This document shows positions 54,451-64,000 of a DNA stretch of 64,000 bases, piece after piece; position 1 is the first letter of the stretch; each line of letters opens with the position of its first letter. A model generated the notes under the pieces. It saw only the letters and a list, made by a program, of their open reading frames with translations. It did not search any database and was not told where the DNA came from. The position numbers and the translations under genes are program-made. Source of the stretch: Maricaulaceae bacterium (lineage in GTDB: Bacteria; Pseudomonadota; Alphaproteobacteria; Caulobacterales; Maricaulaceae); the NCBI GenBank assembly GCA_026126205.1, contig JAHCJP010000001.1:806001-870000 (forward strand), written 5' to 3'.

Positions 54451-55452
54451 ATGCTGCTGCGCCTCGCCTTCGTCAGTCTCGTCTTCGGTCTCGCCGCCTG
54501 CGCCGAGCCGCCGCGAACGGCCGAACCCATTGAACTCGCCGCCATCGCCGTCCCGCTCTATCCGGAGGAGCCGGAGCGGGCGGACCTCGGCGTGCTGGAA
54601 TATCGCGGCGGGCTGCACCTGACCGCGCCTCACGCCGGCTTCGGCGGCTGGTCGGCGATGGAGCTGACGGAAGACGGCGCCCGCCTGCTCGCCATCTCCG
54701 ACCAGGGCTGGTGGCTGACCGCGTCGCTGACTTACGGCGAGGACGGAACCCTGACCGGCGTTGGGGACGCGGCGATCACGCCGATGCTGGACGCGGCCGG
54801 CGCGCCTTTGCAATGGCCGTACTCGGACGCCGAGGGCCTCGCCCCGCTCGGCGGCGGGCGCTACGCCGTCAGCTTCGAGCACGCCCACCGCATCGAGGTC
54901 TATGACATCGGCGCGGACTGGCGTGGCGTTTCCACCGCCCGTCCGGCGCCGCATCCCGAACCGCCTGGGCTGGAGCGCCTGCCGCCGAACGGCGGCCTGG
55001 AGGCTCTGGAGCGCGCCGCCGACGGCGGCCTGTGGGCCGGTGTGGAGTACGGGGTGATGGAAGGGCGCCCGAACACGCTATGGCATATCCATAATAACGC
55101 ACTCTCGACACCATATTCGCTACAGTTAGAGGATGGGTTTGGATTCGTCGCCCTGACCCGGCGCGATGGCGGCCGGCTGGTCTGGCTGGAGCGCTTTTAT
55201 GCCCGCGATACCGGCAACCGGATCCGCATTATGCAGGTCTCGGAATCCTGGCTGTTGTCCGGCGGGGCGGAGGGGCGGGCGCCGCGCCTGATCGGCGCGT
55301 TGGAGCCGGGGATGACGATCGATAATTTCGAAGCCGTTTCAACGGCCTGGGTGAATGGCGAGGAGCGCCTGTTCATCCTGTCGGACGACAATTACAACCC
55401 GCCCGGCCAGCGCACTTTGCTGCTCAGCTTCGCCTTCGCGGACGCCGATTAA
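54451..55452 (+). CDS. Esterase-like phytase-family lipoprotein
   Basis: A 333-residue protein with lipobox LAAC (Cys17). It belongs to the 'esterase-like activity of phytase' family (PF13449-type): GGWSAMELTEDGARLLAISDQGWW, YSDAEGLAPLGGGRYAVSFEHAHRIEVYD and NFEAVSTAWVNGEERLFILSDDNYNP are its beta-propeller blades. Phosphoesterase activity is possible, but the true substrate is unknown. It converges with the amidohydrolase gene with a four-base overlap. Confidence 0.88.
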   Translation: MLLRLAFVSLVFGLAACAEPPRTAEPIELAAIAVPLYPEEPERADLGVLEYRGGLHLTAPHAGFGGWSAMELTEDGARLLAISDQGWWLTASLTYGEDGTLTGVGDAAITPMLDAAGAPLQWPYSDAEGLAPLGGGRYAVSFEHAHRIEVYDIGADWRGVSTARPAPHPEPPGLERLPPNGGLEALERAADGGLWAGVEYGVMEGRPNTLWHIHNNALSTPYSLQLEDGFGFVALTRRDGGRLVWLERFYARDTGNRIRIMQVSESWLLSGGAEGRAPRLIGALEPGMTIDNFEAVSTAWVNGEERLFILSDDNYNPPGQRTLLLSFAFADAD

Positions 55453-57125
55453 TCCGCGCGCCAGACCACCTGTCCATCAATGATGGTCATCACCGGGCGG
55501 GCCTGCAGAATCTCCCGCTCCGGCACCGTCATCAGGTCACGGTCGAACACCGAGAAATCGGCGCGTTTTCCGACGCTTATGCTGCCAAGCTCGTCCTCGC
55601 GGAAACTCGCCCGCGCCGGCCACAGCGTGAACATGCGCAAGGCTTCCTGCCGCGTCACCGCCTGCTCCGGGCGCCAGTCCGCGTCCTGGTAGCCGTCCAG
55701 TCCGCGCCGCGCCACGGCGGCATAGAACTCTATGCGCACCTCGCCGCGCTCCACCGGCGCGTCCGAGCCGCCGGCGATGATCGACCCGGAATCGATCAGC
55801 GACCGCCAGGCGTAGGCGCCGTCCAGCCGGTCTTGCCCCAGCCGCGCCGGCGCGAAATACAGATCCCCAATGGCGTGCGAAGGCTGCATGGACGGGATGA
55901 TACCCAGCTCCGCGAACCGGCCAATGTCGTCCGGGTGCACCACCTGCGCATGCTCCACCCGCCAGCGCGGATCGGGCACCGCGCGTTCATCCTCGGGCAC
56001 GGCCTCAAGCGCCGCCTGCATGCGGTCGAGCAGCAGACGGTTGCCCCGGTCGCCGATGGCATGGACGTTCATCTGCACCCCGGCGCGCAGAGCGGCGCGG
56101 AAAGCCTCGTCAGCCTCTTCCGGGCGCAGCAGCAACAGGCCGTCGGTGTCCGGCGCGTCGGCGTAGGGGGCCAGCAGCGCCGCGCCGCGGCTGCCTAGCG
56201 CGCCGTCCATGTACATCTTCACCGCCCGGGCGATCATGCGGCCGTTCCCGGCCTCGCGTGGCCCGCCCTCGGCCAGCGGAGCCAGACCGTCCGGATTCGC
56301 CGACACATAGACACGCAGACGCAGCCGGCCGGACGCGGCCAGCCCCTCGATCATCGCCACGTCGGCCCAGGGCACGGACATGTCATGCCCGCCGGTCCAG
56401 CCGTAGGAGGCCAGCACCCGCGCGCCTTCGCGATAGACCTCCGCCCGCTCCGCCGGGTCGCGCGGGCGCTCGACCAGCGCGCGCACGGGATACATCGCCG
56501 CGTCGATCAGCATGCCGGTGGGTTCGCCGGCCTCGTCTCGCAGTATGTCGCCGCCCTCCGGCGCTTCGCTGTCCGCAGATATGCCTGCGCGTTCGAGAGC
56601 AAGGCTGTTAGCGGCCAGCGCATGCCCGTCGGCGCGCACCAGCACCACGGCGTGGTCCGGCGCGGCGGCGTCGAGATCACGCCGGGTTGGAAACCGCGCT
56701 TCCGGCCAGTGGGTCTCGATCCAGCCGCGGCCATACAGCACTCCGCCTGCCGGCAGGGCCGCTGCGGCAGCGCGCACGCGCTCCACAAGAGCTTCCAGAG
56801 ACGGCGTGCCTTCCAGATTCAGCAGGCGCTCGCGCTCGCCCACCCCCATCACATGCACATGGGAGTCGGTAAAGCCGGGATACATCGCCCGCCCGCCGAG
56901 ATGGATCACCCGCGTATCCGGTCCGATCAGGCGTTCCGCCCTGCCGAGATCGCCGGCATGGATGATGACGCCGCCGCGCACGGCCACGGCCTCGACCATC
57001 GGCTGCGCCCCGTCGGCGGTATGGATCGGCCCGCCGTGGATCACGAGATCGGCCGAGCCGCCGGACGCCTCGCAGGCGGCGAGCAGTAAAGCGAATGCGG
57101 CGGACAGGCAGGCGGCGAGTCGCAT
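55449..57125 (-). CDS. Amidohydrolase family lipoprotein (YtcJ-like)
   Basis: A 558-residue metal-dependent hydrolase of the YtcJ/amidohydrolase-3 group. The lipobox is LLAAC (Cys18), the first metal motif is TDSHVHVMG, and later motifs include NVHAIGDRGNR and GGSDAPVE. Its substrate is unknown. The exported location is unusual but shared by many relatives. Confidence 0.92.
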   Translation of the reverse strand: MRLAACLSAAFALLLAACEASGGSADLVIHGGPIHTADGAQPMVEAVAVRGGVIIHAGDLGRAERLIGPDTRVIHLGGRAMYPGFTDSHVHVMGVGERERLLNLEGTPSLEALVERVRAAAAALPAGGVLYGRGWIETHWPEARFPTRRDLDAAAPDHAVVLVRADGHALAANSLALERAGISADSEAPEGGDILRDEAGEPTGMLIDAAMYPVRALVERPRDPAERAEVYREGARVLASYGWTGGHDMSVPWADVAMIEGLAASGRLRLRVYVSANPDGLAPLAEGGPREAGNGRMIARAVKMYMDGALGSRGAALLAPYADAPDTDGLLLLRPEEADEAFRAALRAGVQMNVHAIGDRGNRLLLDRMQAALEAVPEDERAVPDPRWRVEHAQVVHPDDIGRFAELGIIPSMQPSHAIGDLYFAPARLGQDRLDGAYAWRSLIDSGSIIAGGSDAPVERGEVRIEFYAAVARRGLDGYQDADWRPEQAVTRQEALRMFTLWPARASFREDELGSISVGKRADFSVFDRDLMTVPEREILQARPVMTIIDGQVVWRAD

Positions 57126-57181
57126 GGGGGTCTCCGGGTTTCAGCTCGCCCGGACCCTAATCCTCAAAGCCGGAAACGCCA

Positions 57182-57205
57182 ACGCCCGCCGGAGGGGGCG
57201 GGCGT
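57182..57205 (-). terminator. Terminator of rpmB
   Basis: A 9-bp stem (57182-57190 with 57197-57205) follows the rpmB stop on the minus strand, with TTGGCGTTTCC after it. Confidence 0.7.
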
Positions 57206-57231
57206 CGCGGAAATCCGGAATTCGGGGCGCG

Positions 57232-57525
57232 TCAGGCCGCGGCGGCGTCCTGATGCTTTTGCAGGTCGCGCTTGATCTTGCGAACACGCGGCGACAGGTC
57301 GACGTCCTTCGCCTTGGCCAGGAAGGCGTCCAGCCCGCCGACATGGTCGACCGAGCGCAGAGTCTTGGCCGCGATGCGCAGCTTGTAGCTGCGGCCCAGC
57401 GCCTCGGAGGACAGGGTCACGTCCACCAGATTCGGCAGAAACCGCCGCTTGGTCTTGTTGTTGGCGTGGGACACGTTGTGCCCCGTCATCACGCCAACCC
57501 CGGTCAGTTCGCAACGCCGCGCCAT
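57232..57525 (-). CDS. rpmB: 50S ribosomal protein L28
   Basis: A 97-residue L28 protein: [29 protein letters not shown] is the diagnostic N-terminus. No zinc-binding Cys pairs beyond the single Cys5. The ATG at 57525 is the family start. It is divergent from the DUF3108-like gene. Confidence 0.97.
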   Translation of the reverse strand: MARRCELTGVGVMTGHNVSHANNKTKRRFLPNLVDVTLSSEALGRSYKLRIAAKTLRSVDHVGGLDAFLAKAKDVDLSPRVRKIKRDLQKHQDAAAA

Positions 57526-57711
57526 GGCAAGCATCCTTGAATTCGTGATCGTCGGGCGCCGGCTCATGCCGAGCGGCGCAAGAGCGGGCGAGATAACGGA
57601 GCCCGCGCGCGGCGTCAAGCACCCGGGGCGGCGCCAGAGGCCGTTCATCTTGCAGCCGGGTTTGGTGTAGTATCGCCATGCCGGACGGCTGGGGGCCTGA
57701 AGGAGCGGAAC

Positions 57712-58533
57712 GTGAGATTTTTTATGTTGACCGGCGCGGCAGCCGCCGCGCTTTTGCTTGGCGGGGCGGCCGCCGGGGCCAGGGGCGTGTCCGGGGCCGC
57801 CGGTGCGGTCGAGGCGCGGCCGACCGCCACGGTGAACGTGCGCTACACCGGCTCCGTGATGATCTTCAACGTCGCCGACATCCATGTCGCCAGCCGGTTT
57901 GAGCCAGAGGTCTACCGCGCCACGGCGCGCTTTCGCACCGCGGGCCTCGCCTCGCTTTTCAGCAGCACCGACATCGAGGCCAATGTCAGCGGCTACCGCA
58001 ACGGCCGCGGCCTGGTTCCCTGGCGCTACCAGCACCGCAACCACGCCGGCTCGCGCAACCGCCTGGTGGAGGTGAACTTCCCGAACGGTGTCGCGGAGCC
58101 GAACATCAACCCGCCCTTCGGGTCTATGGGAGACCCGCCCGCCAGCCCGGAAGAGCGCGCCGGGGCCATGGACCCGATCTCGGCCCTGTTCTCGATCGCG
58201 CTGGGCGCCACCGCGACGAATGGCGAGCTGTGCCGGGGCCGCGCCCCGGTGTTCGACGGCCGCGCCCGCTATAACCTGCGGCTGGAGCCGGGCGGGACCG
58301 AGCGCGTGCGCACCCGCGCCTGGAGCGGCGACGCCGTGGTCTGCCGCGCCTTCTACGAACCCGTCGCCGGATACGAGGAGGGCAAGCGGCCCACCGACGC
58401 CGACATCGCCCAGCCGATCGTGATGTGGCTGGCGCCGATCAATGGCGGCGAGATGCATTTCCCCGTACGATTCCGCGCCAACGCCGCCTATGGCGGCGCG
58501 ACCATCGAGGCGCGGTCGATGACGGTGGAATAG
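57712..58533 (+). CDS. DUF3108-like exported protein
   Basis: A 273-residue exported protein of the DUF3108 type: a signal peptide ([21 protein letters not shown]), then beta strands such as [23 protein letters not shown] and [23 protein letters not shown], with a final [19 protein letters not shown]. Its function is unknown, possibly envelope related. The GTG start at 57712 is set by AAGGAG six bases upstream. Confidence 0.82.
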   Translation: MRFFMLTGAAAAALLLGGAAAGARGVSGAAGAVEARPTATVNVRYTGSVMIFNVADIHVASRFEPEVYRATARFRTAGLASLFSSTDIEANVSGYRNGRGLVPWRYQHRNHAGSRNRLVEVNFPNGVAEPNINPPFGSMGDPPASPEERAGAMDPISALFSIALGATATNGELCRGRAPVFDGRARYNLRLEPGGTERVRTRAWSGDAVVCRAFYEPVAGYEEGKRPTDADIAQPIVMWLAPINGGEMHFPVRFRANAAYGGATIEARSMTVE

Positions 58534-58595
58534 CTCGCACGACGGCGGCGCACGCTCTATCTGTGGCCTGACGCAAAGCGAAGCGAGTCGCGGCG

Positions 58596-61139
58596 ATGAC
58601 CGCCTACGCCCCGATCACAGCGGTCCTCGGGCCCACCAACACAGGCAAGACGCATCTCGCCGTCGAGCGCATGCTCGCCCGCCGGTCGGGCGTCATCGGC
58701 CTGCCGCTGCGCCTGCTGGCGCGAGAGATCTATGACCGCGTCGTGCGCGAGAAGGGCGAACGCGCCGCGGCGCTGGTGACCGGCGAGGAAAAGATCGTCC
58801 CCGCCTCCGCCCGCTATTTCGTCTGCACCGCCGAGGCGATGCCGCTGGATGTGGAGGCGGCTTTCGTGGCCGTGGACGAGATCCAGCTCGCCGCCGATCC
58901 GGAGCGCGGGCATGTGTTCACCGACCGGCTGCTGCACGCGCGCGGGACCGAGGAGACGATGCTGCTCGGCGCGGCCAGCATGCGCGCGCTGGTGCGCCGC
59001 CTGGTTCCACAGGCAGACATCATCAGCCGTGAACGGTTCTCGCAGTTACGCTACGCCGGCCCGGCGAAGCTGACACGCCTGCCCCGCCGCAGCGCCATCG
59101 TCGCCTTTTCCTCGGAGTCGGTCTACGCCATCGCCGAGCTGATCCGCCGCCAGCGCGGCGGCGCGGCGGTGGTGATGGGCGCTCTCAGCCCGCGCACGCG
59201 CAACGCCCAGGTTGATCTGTATCAGGCCGGCGAGGTCGACTATCTGATCGCCACCGACGCCATCGGCATGGGCCTGAACATGGATGTCGGCCATGTCGCC
59301 TTCGCCGAGAGGACGAAGTTCGACGGTCGGCGGCGCCGCCGCCTTACCGCCGCCGAGACCGGCCAGATCGCCGGGCGCGCCGGGCGCTTTCGCGATGACG
59401 GAACCTTCGGCGAAACCGCCGACGTCAAACCCTTCGAGGACGAGCTGGTCAAAGCGGTGGAGAACCATGATTTCCCGCCGGTCGAACGCCTGCAATGGCG
59501 CAACGCCGATCTGGACCTGTCGTCGCTGCGGACCCTGCTGGACAGCCTCGCCGCGCCGCCGCCGGACCCGGCGCTGGTGCGCGTGCGCGACGCCGAGGAC
59601 GAACAGGCGCTCGCCCTGCTGGCCAGCGACCCCGCCATCGCCGGCGCCGCGGCGCGGCCGGACGGCCCCGCGCTGCTGTGGGAGGTCTGCCGCACCCCGG
59701 ATTTCCGCAAGATCACCATCGACGCCCATGCGCGGCTGCTGAAGACGATTTTCCGTCATCTCGCCGGACCGCACGGGCGGCTGCCCGCCGATTTCATGGC
59801 CCGGCATCTGCAGCAGCTCGACCGCGCGGACGGCGATGTCGGCCAGCTGGCCCAGCGCCTCGCCCATGTGCGCACCTGGGCCTACGTCGCCAACCGGCCG
59901 GACTGGACAGAACGGCCGGAAACCTGGCGGGCCCGCGCCCGCGAGGTGGAGGATCGTCTGTCCGACGCCCTGCACGAGCGGCTGATGCAGCGTTTCGTCG
60001 ACCGCCGCACCAGCGCCCTGGTGCGCGGCCTGCGCGAGGAGCGCGACCTGCTGGCCGGGCTGTCCGCTGATGGCGCGGTGACCGTGGAGGGGCATCCGGT
60101 CGGCCGGCTGGAAGGGCTGGCCTTCCGCACGGACGCCCGGGGATCGGCGCTGGCCGCCCGCGCCGTGCGCGGCGCGGCCGAGAAGGCGTTGCGGCCGGAA
60201 GTGAACCGGCGCCTGGGAGAACTGGCGCGCGCCGACGCCGCTGACCTGACCATCGGCGATGACGGGCGTATCGACTGGCGCGGCGAGGCCGTGGCGCGGC
60301 TTGCGCCGGGGCCGGAGCCGCTGCGGCCGTCCTGCGTGCTGCTCGGCGGGGAGATCGGCGCGGCCGAGGCCCGCGAGCGCGCGCGGCGGCGCATCGAGAC
60401 CCTGGCGCAGACGATGTTGAAAGACGCGCTGGCCCCGCTGTTCACCCTGTCGGACGCCGCGAAGGCGGGCGATCTGCCCGGCCTGGCCCGCGGCGTCGCC
60501 TGGCGGCTGGCCGAAGCTGGCGGCGTGCTGCCGCGCGAAGCTGTTGCGGACGAGGCGCGCGCCCTGTCGCCCGCCGAGCGCCGCGCGCTGCGGGCGCTGG
60601 GGGTGCGCATCGGCGAATACAGCCTGCACCTGCCGGCGCTGCTGAAACCGGGCGCGGCGCGGCTGAATGCGTTGGTCCGCGCCAGCGGTGACGGACGCCC
60701 CTTCCTGCCGGCTCCGGGCCTGGTCAGCCTGCCCGCCGATGACGGCGCCGGCGACGCCGCGCTGGCTGCAGCGGGATTCCTGCGATGCGGCCCGCTGGCC
60801 GTGCGCGCCGACATGGCCGAACGGCTGGCGGACCTGATCCGCGCCGGGCGCACGAAGCAGGGGTTCGAACTGACCCCGGCGATGACGGCGCTGCTGGGCT
60901 GTTCGCTGGCCGATCTGCGCGGCGCGCTGTCGGCGCTGGGCTACCGGCGGCTGAAACGCGGACCGGACCCGGCCAAGGCCGAAGGCGAGCTGTGGGGGAT
61001 GCGCCGCCGCCGCACACCCGCCGCGGCGTCCGCCCCGCCTCCAGCCGACAGTCCTTTCGCCCCGCTGGCGGCGTTGCGGCCCGCGAAACCGGCCCGCGCC
61101 CGGCGCCGCAGGCCGCCCACCCGCAAGGCGCGGCGATGA
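58596..61139 (+). CDS. Suv3-type ATP-dependent helicase
   Basis: An 847-residue SF2 helicase like mitochondrial SUPV3L1. Walker A GPTNTGKT (residues 12-19), [14 protein letters not shown] as the DEXH-type box, and [19 protein letters not shown] and QIAGRAGRF motifs follow. The C-terminal half is long and basic. Bacterial members are mostly in alphaproteobacteria and probably act in RNA turnover. The S4 protein gene overlaps its stop by four bases. Confidence 0.93.
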   Translation: MTAYAPITAVLGPTNTGKTHLAVERMLARRSGVIGLPLRLLAREIYDRVVREKGERAAALVTGEEKIVPASARYFVCTAEAMPLDVEAAFVAVDEIQLAADPERGHVFTDRLLHARGTEETMLLGAASMRALVRRLVPQADIISRERFSQLRYAGPAKLTRLPRRSAIVAFSSESVYAIAELIRRQRGGAAVVMGALSPRTRNAQVDLYQAGEVDYLIATDAIGMGLNMDVGHVAFAERTKFDGRRRRRLTAAETGQIAGRAGRFRDDGTFGETADVKPFEDELVKAVENHDFPPVERLQWRNADLDLSSLRTLLDSLAAPPPDPALVRVRDAEDEQALALLASDPAIAGAAARPDGPALLWEVCRTPDFRKITIDAHARLLKTIFRHLAGPHGRLPADFMARHLQQLDRADGDVGQLAQRLAHVRTWAYVANRPDWTERPETWRARAREVEDRLSDALHERLMQRFVDRRTSALVRGLREERDLLAGLSADGAVTVEGHPVGRLEGLAFRTDARGSALAARAVRGAAEKALRPEVNRRLGELARADAADLTIGDDGRIDWRGEAVARLAPGPEPLRPSCVLLGGEIGAAEARERARRRIETLAQTMLKDALAPLFTLSDAAKAGDLPGLARGVAWRLAEAGGVLPREAVADEARALSPAERRALRALGVRIGEYSLHLPALLKPGAARLNALVRASGDGRPFLPAPGLVSLPADDGAGDAALAAAGFLRCGPLAVRADMAERLADLIRAGRTKQGFELTPAMTALLGCSLADLRGALSALGYRRLKRGPDPAKAEGELWGMRRRRTPAAASAPPPADSPFAPLAALRPAKPARARRRRPPTRKARR

Positions 61140-61438
61140 CCGGCGACGGCGCGGTGCGCGCCGATGTCTGGCTATGGCGGGCGCGGTTTTTCAAGACCCG
61201 GGGTCTGGCCGCCGCCTTCATCGCCGCAGGGAAGGCGCGCGTCGAATCCGGCGGTCCGCCGCGGCGGCTGGAGAAGCCGGCCGCGCCCGTGCGCCCCGGC
61301 GATCTGTTGACCTTCCCCTTGCGCGGGCGGATCGTCCGGTTGCGAATCCTCGCCCCCGGCGTCCGGCGCGGCCCGGCGGCGGAGGCGCGGGCGCTGTATG
61401 AACTGCTGGATGACGCGAACGGAGCCGGGGATGCTTGA
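61136..61438 (+). CDS. S4-domain RNA-binding protein (Hsp15-like)
   Basis: A 100-residue protein: ADVWLWRARFFKTRGLAAAFIAAGKARVE is an S4 domain with the Hsp15-like start. Hsp15 binds stalled 50S subunits. It is translationally coupled to the helicase upstream and overlaps the TerB-like gene start. Confidence 0.9.
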   Translation: MTGDGAVRADVWLWRARFFKTRGLAAAFIAAGKARVESGGPPRRLEKPAAPVRPGDLLTFPLRGRIVRLRILAPGVRRGPAAEARALYELLDDANGAGDA

Positions 61439-61877
61439 CGCCATCAGACGCTGGCTGACGCCGAGGGGCAGGACTCCGCAGGCGCTTGAGCCGCATCTGG
61501 CCGCAACCGCGCTGCTGGTGGAGGCGGCGCTGGCCGATGGCGTCTACGCTGAAGCCGAGGAAGCGGCGATCCGCAAAATCCTGCAGGGCGCATTCGGCCT
61601 GACCCCGGACGCGGCGGCGGCGATGCTGACAGAGGCCGAGGACCTGGCCGAGGCGGCGGCGGACCATTTCCGTTTCACCCACGCGGTGAAGTTCGGCCTG
61701 CCGCATGACGAGCGGCTCGCGCTGGTCGAGCATTTGTGGACGGTGGCCCTGTCCGACGGCGAGAAATGCGCAATCGAGGACGCCTTCATCCGTAAGGTCG
61801 CCGCCCTGCTGGCGGTGACCGATCGCGAGCGGGCCGAGGCGAAGGCGCGCGCGAAGGCCGCACAGTCCGGGCGTTGA
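61431..61877 (+). CDS. TerB-like protein
   Basis: A 148-residue helical protein with the TerB domain (residues ~20-135): ALLVEAALADGVYAEAEEAAIRKIL and LVEHLWTVALSDGEKCAIEDAFIRKVAALL. Proteins like this are annotated 'tellurite resistance' but generally act as scaffolds; no ter operon is present here. Confidence 0.86.
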   Translation: MLDAIRRWLTPRGRTPQALEPHLAATALLVEAALADGVYAEAEEAAIRKILQGAFGLTPDAAAAMLTEAEDLAEAAADHFRFTHAVKFGLPHDERLALVEHLWTVALSDGEKCAIEDAFIRKVAALLAVTDRERAEAKARAKAAQSGR

Positions 61878-61940
61878 CAAACGCGGTGCGCAGCCGCATC
61901 TCCCGCCCGTCTTCTCCCGAAACGCCGCCCGCAACCGCCC

Positions 61941-62282
61941 ATGACCTACATCGTCACCGACGCCTGCATCCGCTGCAAATACATGGATTGCGTCGAGGTG
62001 TGCCCCGTCGACTGTTTCTACGAGGGCGAAAACATGCTGGTCATCCATCCCGACGAGTGCATCGACTGCGGGGTGTGCGAGCCGGAATGCCCGGTCGAGG
62101 CGATCAAGCCCGACACCGAGGACGACCCGGACGGCAAGTGGCTGGAAGTCAATTCGCGCTTCGCGACGGTGTGGCCCAACATCACCATCAAGGGCGAAGC
62201 GCCGGCCGACGCCGAGCAATTCGAGACCGAAACCGGCAAATTCGAAAAATATTTCTCGGAACGTCCCGGCAAGGGTTCGTAA
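61941..62282 (+). CDS. fdxA: Seven-iron ferredoxin FdxA
   Basis: A 113-residue ferredoxin with the [3Fe-4S] and [4Fe-4S] cysteine pattern: Cys at 9, 12, 17, 21 and 25, then 40, 43, 46 and 50. This matches Azotobacter-type FdI; the extra C-terminal ~60 residues are usual. It is followed by carD, a typical pairing in this group. Confidence 0.95.
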   Translation: MTYIVTDACIRCKYMDCVEVCPVDCFYEGENMLVIHPDECIDCGVCEPECPVEAIKPDTEDDPDGKWLEVNSRFATVWPNITIKGEAPADAEQFETETGKFEKYFSERPGKGS

Positions 62283-62342
62283 ACCGCGGCGATTGTCCGG
62301 GCTTGGAATTAATACGTTTTTATGATAGGTTAACACCTATAT

Positions 62343-62370
62343 CGGGCGCCGTGGTCTCCATTGGCGCCCG
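62343..62370 (+). terminator. Weak hairpin between fdxA and carD
   Basis: CGGGCGCC at 62343-62350 pairs with 62363-62370. It has little T-run after it. The gap 62283-62488 holds no gene; an AT-rich patch (62309-62340) could serve as the carD promoter. Confidence 0.4.
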
Positions 62371-62488
62371 TTACCTGATCAGAATGGTGCGCGCTTTTTA
62401 CTGACAGATCCTTTTCAGCAACCGGTCTTCACGGGGACCGCGTGCGGCGGATCATTCGCGTTGCGTCAACGGCGGACAGAGGACATCC

Positions 62489-63016
62489 ATGACGAAGAAA
62501 TCTGCGAACGACAACAAGACCTTCAAGAAAGGCGACTACATCGTGTATCCGGCGCACGGCGTCGGCAGGGTGACCGGGGTTGAGAAGGACCAGGTCGCCG
62601 GCTTCGATATCGAGGTCTATGTCGTCTCCTTCGAGCAGGACAAGATGACCCTGCGCGTCCCCACCGCCCGCGCCGGCCAGTCCGGCATGCGCCCGCTGTC
62701 GAACGACAAGATCGTCAAGGACGCCCTGAAGACGCTGAAGGGCCGCGCCCGCGTGAAGCGCACCATGTGGTCGCGCCGCGCCCAGGAATACGAGGCGAAG
62801 ATCAATTCCGGCGACCTGATCTCCATCGCCGAGGTGGTGCGCGACCTGTATCGCGCCGAGGACCAGCCGGAACAGTCCTATTCCGAGCGCCAGCTCTATG
62901 AATCGGCGCTGGACCGCATGGTCCGCGAGGTCGCCGCGGTCGAGAAGATCGACCACGACAAGGCCAAGGAGATGTTGTCGAAGTCGCTGCACGGCAAAAC
63001 CGCCGCCGCGGCCTGA
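62489..63016 (+). CDS. carD: CarD/CdnL transcription regulator
   Basis: A 175-residue CarD-family protein: the N-terminal RNA-polymerase-interacting Tudor-like part (FKKGDYIVYPAHGVGRVTGVEK), then a helical DNA-binding part (VVRDLYRAEDQPEQSYSERQLYESALDRMV). It stabilises open complexes at rRNA and growth promoters. The start has GAGGAC upstream. Confidence 0.95.
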   Translation: MTKKSANDNKTFKKGDYIVYPAHGVGRVTGVEKDQVAGFDIEVYVVSFEQDKMTLRVPTARAGQSGMRPLSNDKIVKDALKTLKGRARVKRTMWSRRAQEYEAKINSGDLISIAEVVRDLYRAEDQPEQSYSERQLYESALDRMVREVAAVEKIDHDKAKEMLSKSLHGKTAAAA

Positions 63017-63044
63017 CCGCAGGCATTTCCGATGCGTTTGCGAG

Positions 63045-63075
63045 CGCCCGGCCATTGGCCGGGCGTTTCGCGTTT
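63045..63075 (+). terminator. Terminator after carD
   Basis: A perfect 9-bp stem (63045-63053 with 63057-63065) and a three-base loop, followed by TTTCGCGTTT. Confidence 0.85.
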
Positions 63076-63081
63076 CCGCGC

Positions 63082-63885
63082 TCAGTCCGCGGCGATGATC
63101 TCCAGCCGTTCGGGATGGTCGATCGAGATCATCGGCCCGTTCTCGGCGTAGACCCAGCCACGCACCCGCACCTGCGCATCCTCCAGCGTCAGCAGGTCCA
63201 CCCCCTCCGCCGCGAAGCGCCGGGCGGCGGCGGGCGCGACCGAGATGGTGAAATCGGTGCGGTAGTCGAAACCGAAATTCAGATACACGCGCCCGCGCAC
63301 ATTGGCGGCCGAGATCACCCGCCCCTCCACGATCTGCACGCTGTCCAGATACAGCGCCAGTTCGTTGGGATCGGCGCTGCGCACCGCATAGGCCGCATCG
63401 ACCCACAGGCCGCGGCCCGCCGCCCGCGCCTCTGCTTCCGCCGCATACAGCGCCGCCGTCCCGCGCCGGGCGTCGAGATCGGTATAGACGCGGGCGTGGC
63501 CGGCGCGGACCAGCGCCTCCTGCAGCCACACCTCGCCCTCCGGCGTCTCCACGAACACCTGCGCCAGCGCGCGGCCATAGCGGTCGGTCACCGGGCCAGC
63601 GTCATGGGCGAGCCGCGCCGGGCGGTCCAGCGCCAGCGCCGTCAGCGCCGCGATCGCCGCCGCGCCCGCCGGTTCATCGCGGGCCGGAATGCGCACCGCC
63701 GCCGGGCGCACGCGCAGCGTCTCCCCCTCCACGGTTCGCAGGGTCAGCGCGCCGGTATCGCCCACCGCCGTCACCACGCCCGCATCCGCCATCACGAAGG
63801 CCGGCGGCGGCGGCGGCGCCTCCGCCGCCTCGCGCGCCTCGCAGGCGCCCAGCATCAGGCCTATCGCCGCGATCACCCCCCGCAT
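63082..63885 (-). CDS. Degenerate thermonuclease-like lipoprotein
   Basis: A 267-residue lipoprotein (lipobox LGAC, Cys15). Residues ~35-155 resemble a staphylococcal-nuclease fold: VTDRYGRALAQVFVETPEGEVWLQEALVRAGHARVY is the family core with the Arg of RYGR. The usual IDAPE catalytic segment is replaced by IPARDEP, so nuclease activity is doubtful. A C-terminal ~100-residue extension carries beta strands. A regulatory or binding role is possible. Confidence 0.8.
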   Translation of the reverse strand: MRGVIAAIGLMLGACEAREAAEAPPPPPAFVMADAGVVTAVGDTGALTLRTVEGETLRVRPAAVRIPARDEPAGAAAIAALTALALDRPARLAHDAGPVTDRYGRALAQVFVETPEGEVWLQEALVRAGHARVYTDLDARRGTAALYAAEAEARAAGRGLWVDAAYAVRSADPNELALYLDSVQIVEGRVISAANVRGRVYLNFGFDYRTDFTISVAPAAARRFAAEGVDLLTLEDAQVRVRGWVYAENGPMISIDHPERLEIIAAD

Positions 63886-63968
63886 CGGCCCAGCCTAGCG
63901 CGGGCGCGCCGCCCGTAAAAGCAAAGCCGCCTTCCCTGCGCCGCCCGGCGCCGCTATCTAGGCCGCAC

Positions 63969-64000
63969 GGCCCCGTAGCTCAGGGGATAGAGCACCGGTT
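63969..64000 (+). tRNA. tRNA gene, 5' part only (probably Arg)
   Basis: The window ends inside a tRNA: a 7-base acceptor arm, TA, then the GCTCAGGGGATAGAGC D-arm and the start of the anticodon stem. The anticodon lies beyond the end, so the specificity is not certain. The stem resembles tRNA-Arg genes of this group. Confidence 0.8.

Noticed and set aside
61431..61877. Tellurite resistance function for the TerB-like protein
   Set aside because: No other ter genes are present; the domain alone does not show resistance.
1..64000. Prophage, CRISPR array or restriction system
   Set aside because: No integrase, capsid, Cas, methylase-nuclease pairs or regularly spaced repeats were found on either strand.

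Overview
The window is high-GC (roughly 70%) chromosomal DNA from an alphaproteobacterium, most likely of the Caulobacterales/Maricaulales/Hyphomonadaceae type. This is suggested by Caulobacter-style flagellins with FlbT and FlaF, a modular FlmG-like flagellin glycosyltransferase, a FlaEY-like protein, a CarD/FdxA pair, an aerobic-type cobaltochelatase CobS/CobT and an exonuclease VII/dxs/ispA cluster. Genes are dense, many start and stop codons overlap, and many envelope proteins carry lipoprotein signals. There is no prophage, CRISPR array or complete insertion sequence. The window ends inside a tRNA gene.

Region 1 (173-17792) is a flagellin production and glycosylation island. It holds a FlaEY-like propeller protein, the pseudaminic acid genes pseF, pseB, pseG, pseI and pseC, an associated methylase and a short FAD/NAD-binding orphan. 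These are followed by three flagellin genes, a FlaG-like gene, flaF, flbT, the TPR glycosyltransferase flmG and a sugar formyltransferase. Each flagellin gene has its own sigma-54-type promoter. No PseH acetyltransferase gene is present; the formyltransferase could supply the missing N-acylation step, giving a 7-N-formyl pseudaminic acid.

Region 2 (17907-35553) is housekeeping: a MoxR ATPase, an unknown exported protein, then a minus-strand run of dxs, ispA, csaA-like, xseB, a histidine phosphatase and a histone-deacetylase-fold hydrolase. After these come a SET-domain protein, an SDR, lepB, YbjQ and small membrane proteins, an acyl-CoA dehydrogenase, a YceI-cytochrome b561-YceI operon, a RelE/HigA-like toxin-antitoxin pair and phoR-phoB.

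Region 3 (35803-47403) holds a tripartite RND efflux operon, an M13 metallopeptidase lipoprotein, a DUF983 protein, and a sulfide/persulfide-response module. That module has a BigR/SqrR-type ArsR repressor with two cysteines, a divergent persulfide dioxygenase-like MBL enzyme, a rhodanese fused to a membrane domain, and a TauE/SafE exporter. Paired palindromes lie over the divergent promoters. bolA follows.

Region 4 (47482-64000) holds a DnaJ-domain protein, then cobS and cobT separated by two paralogous exported proteins. The second paralog begins with a copied piece of the cobT start. This block is bracketed by palindromic intergenic repeats and a 268-bp element with terminal inverted repeats. 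Then come a phytase-esterase-like lipoprotein, an amidohydrolase, rpmB, a DUF3108-like protein, a Suv3-type helicase, an S4 protein, a TerB-like protein, fdxA, carD, a degenerate nuclease-like lipoprotein and the partial tRNA.
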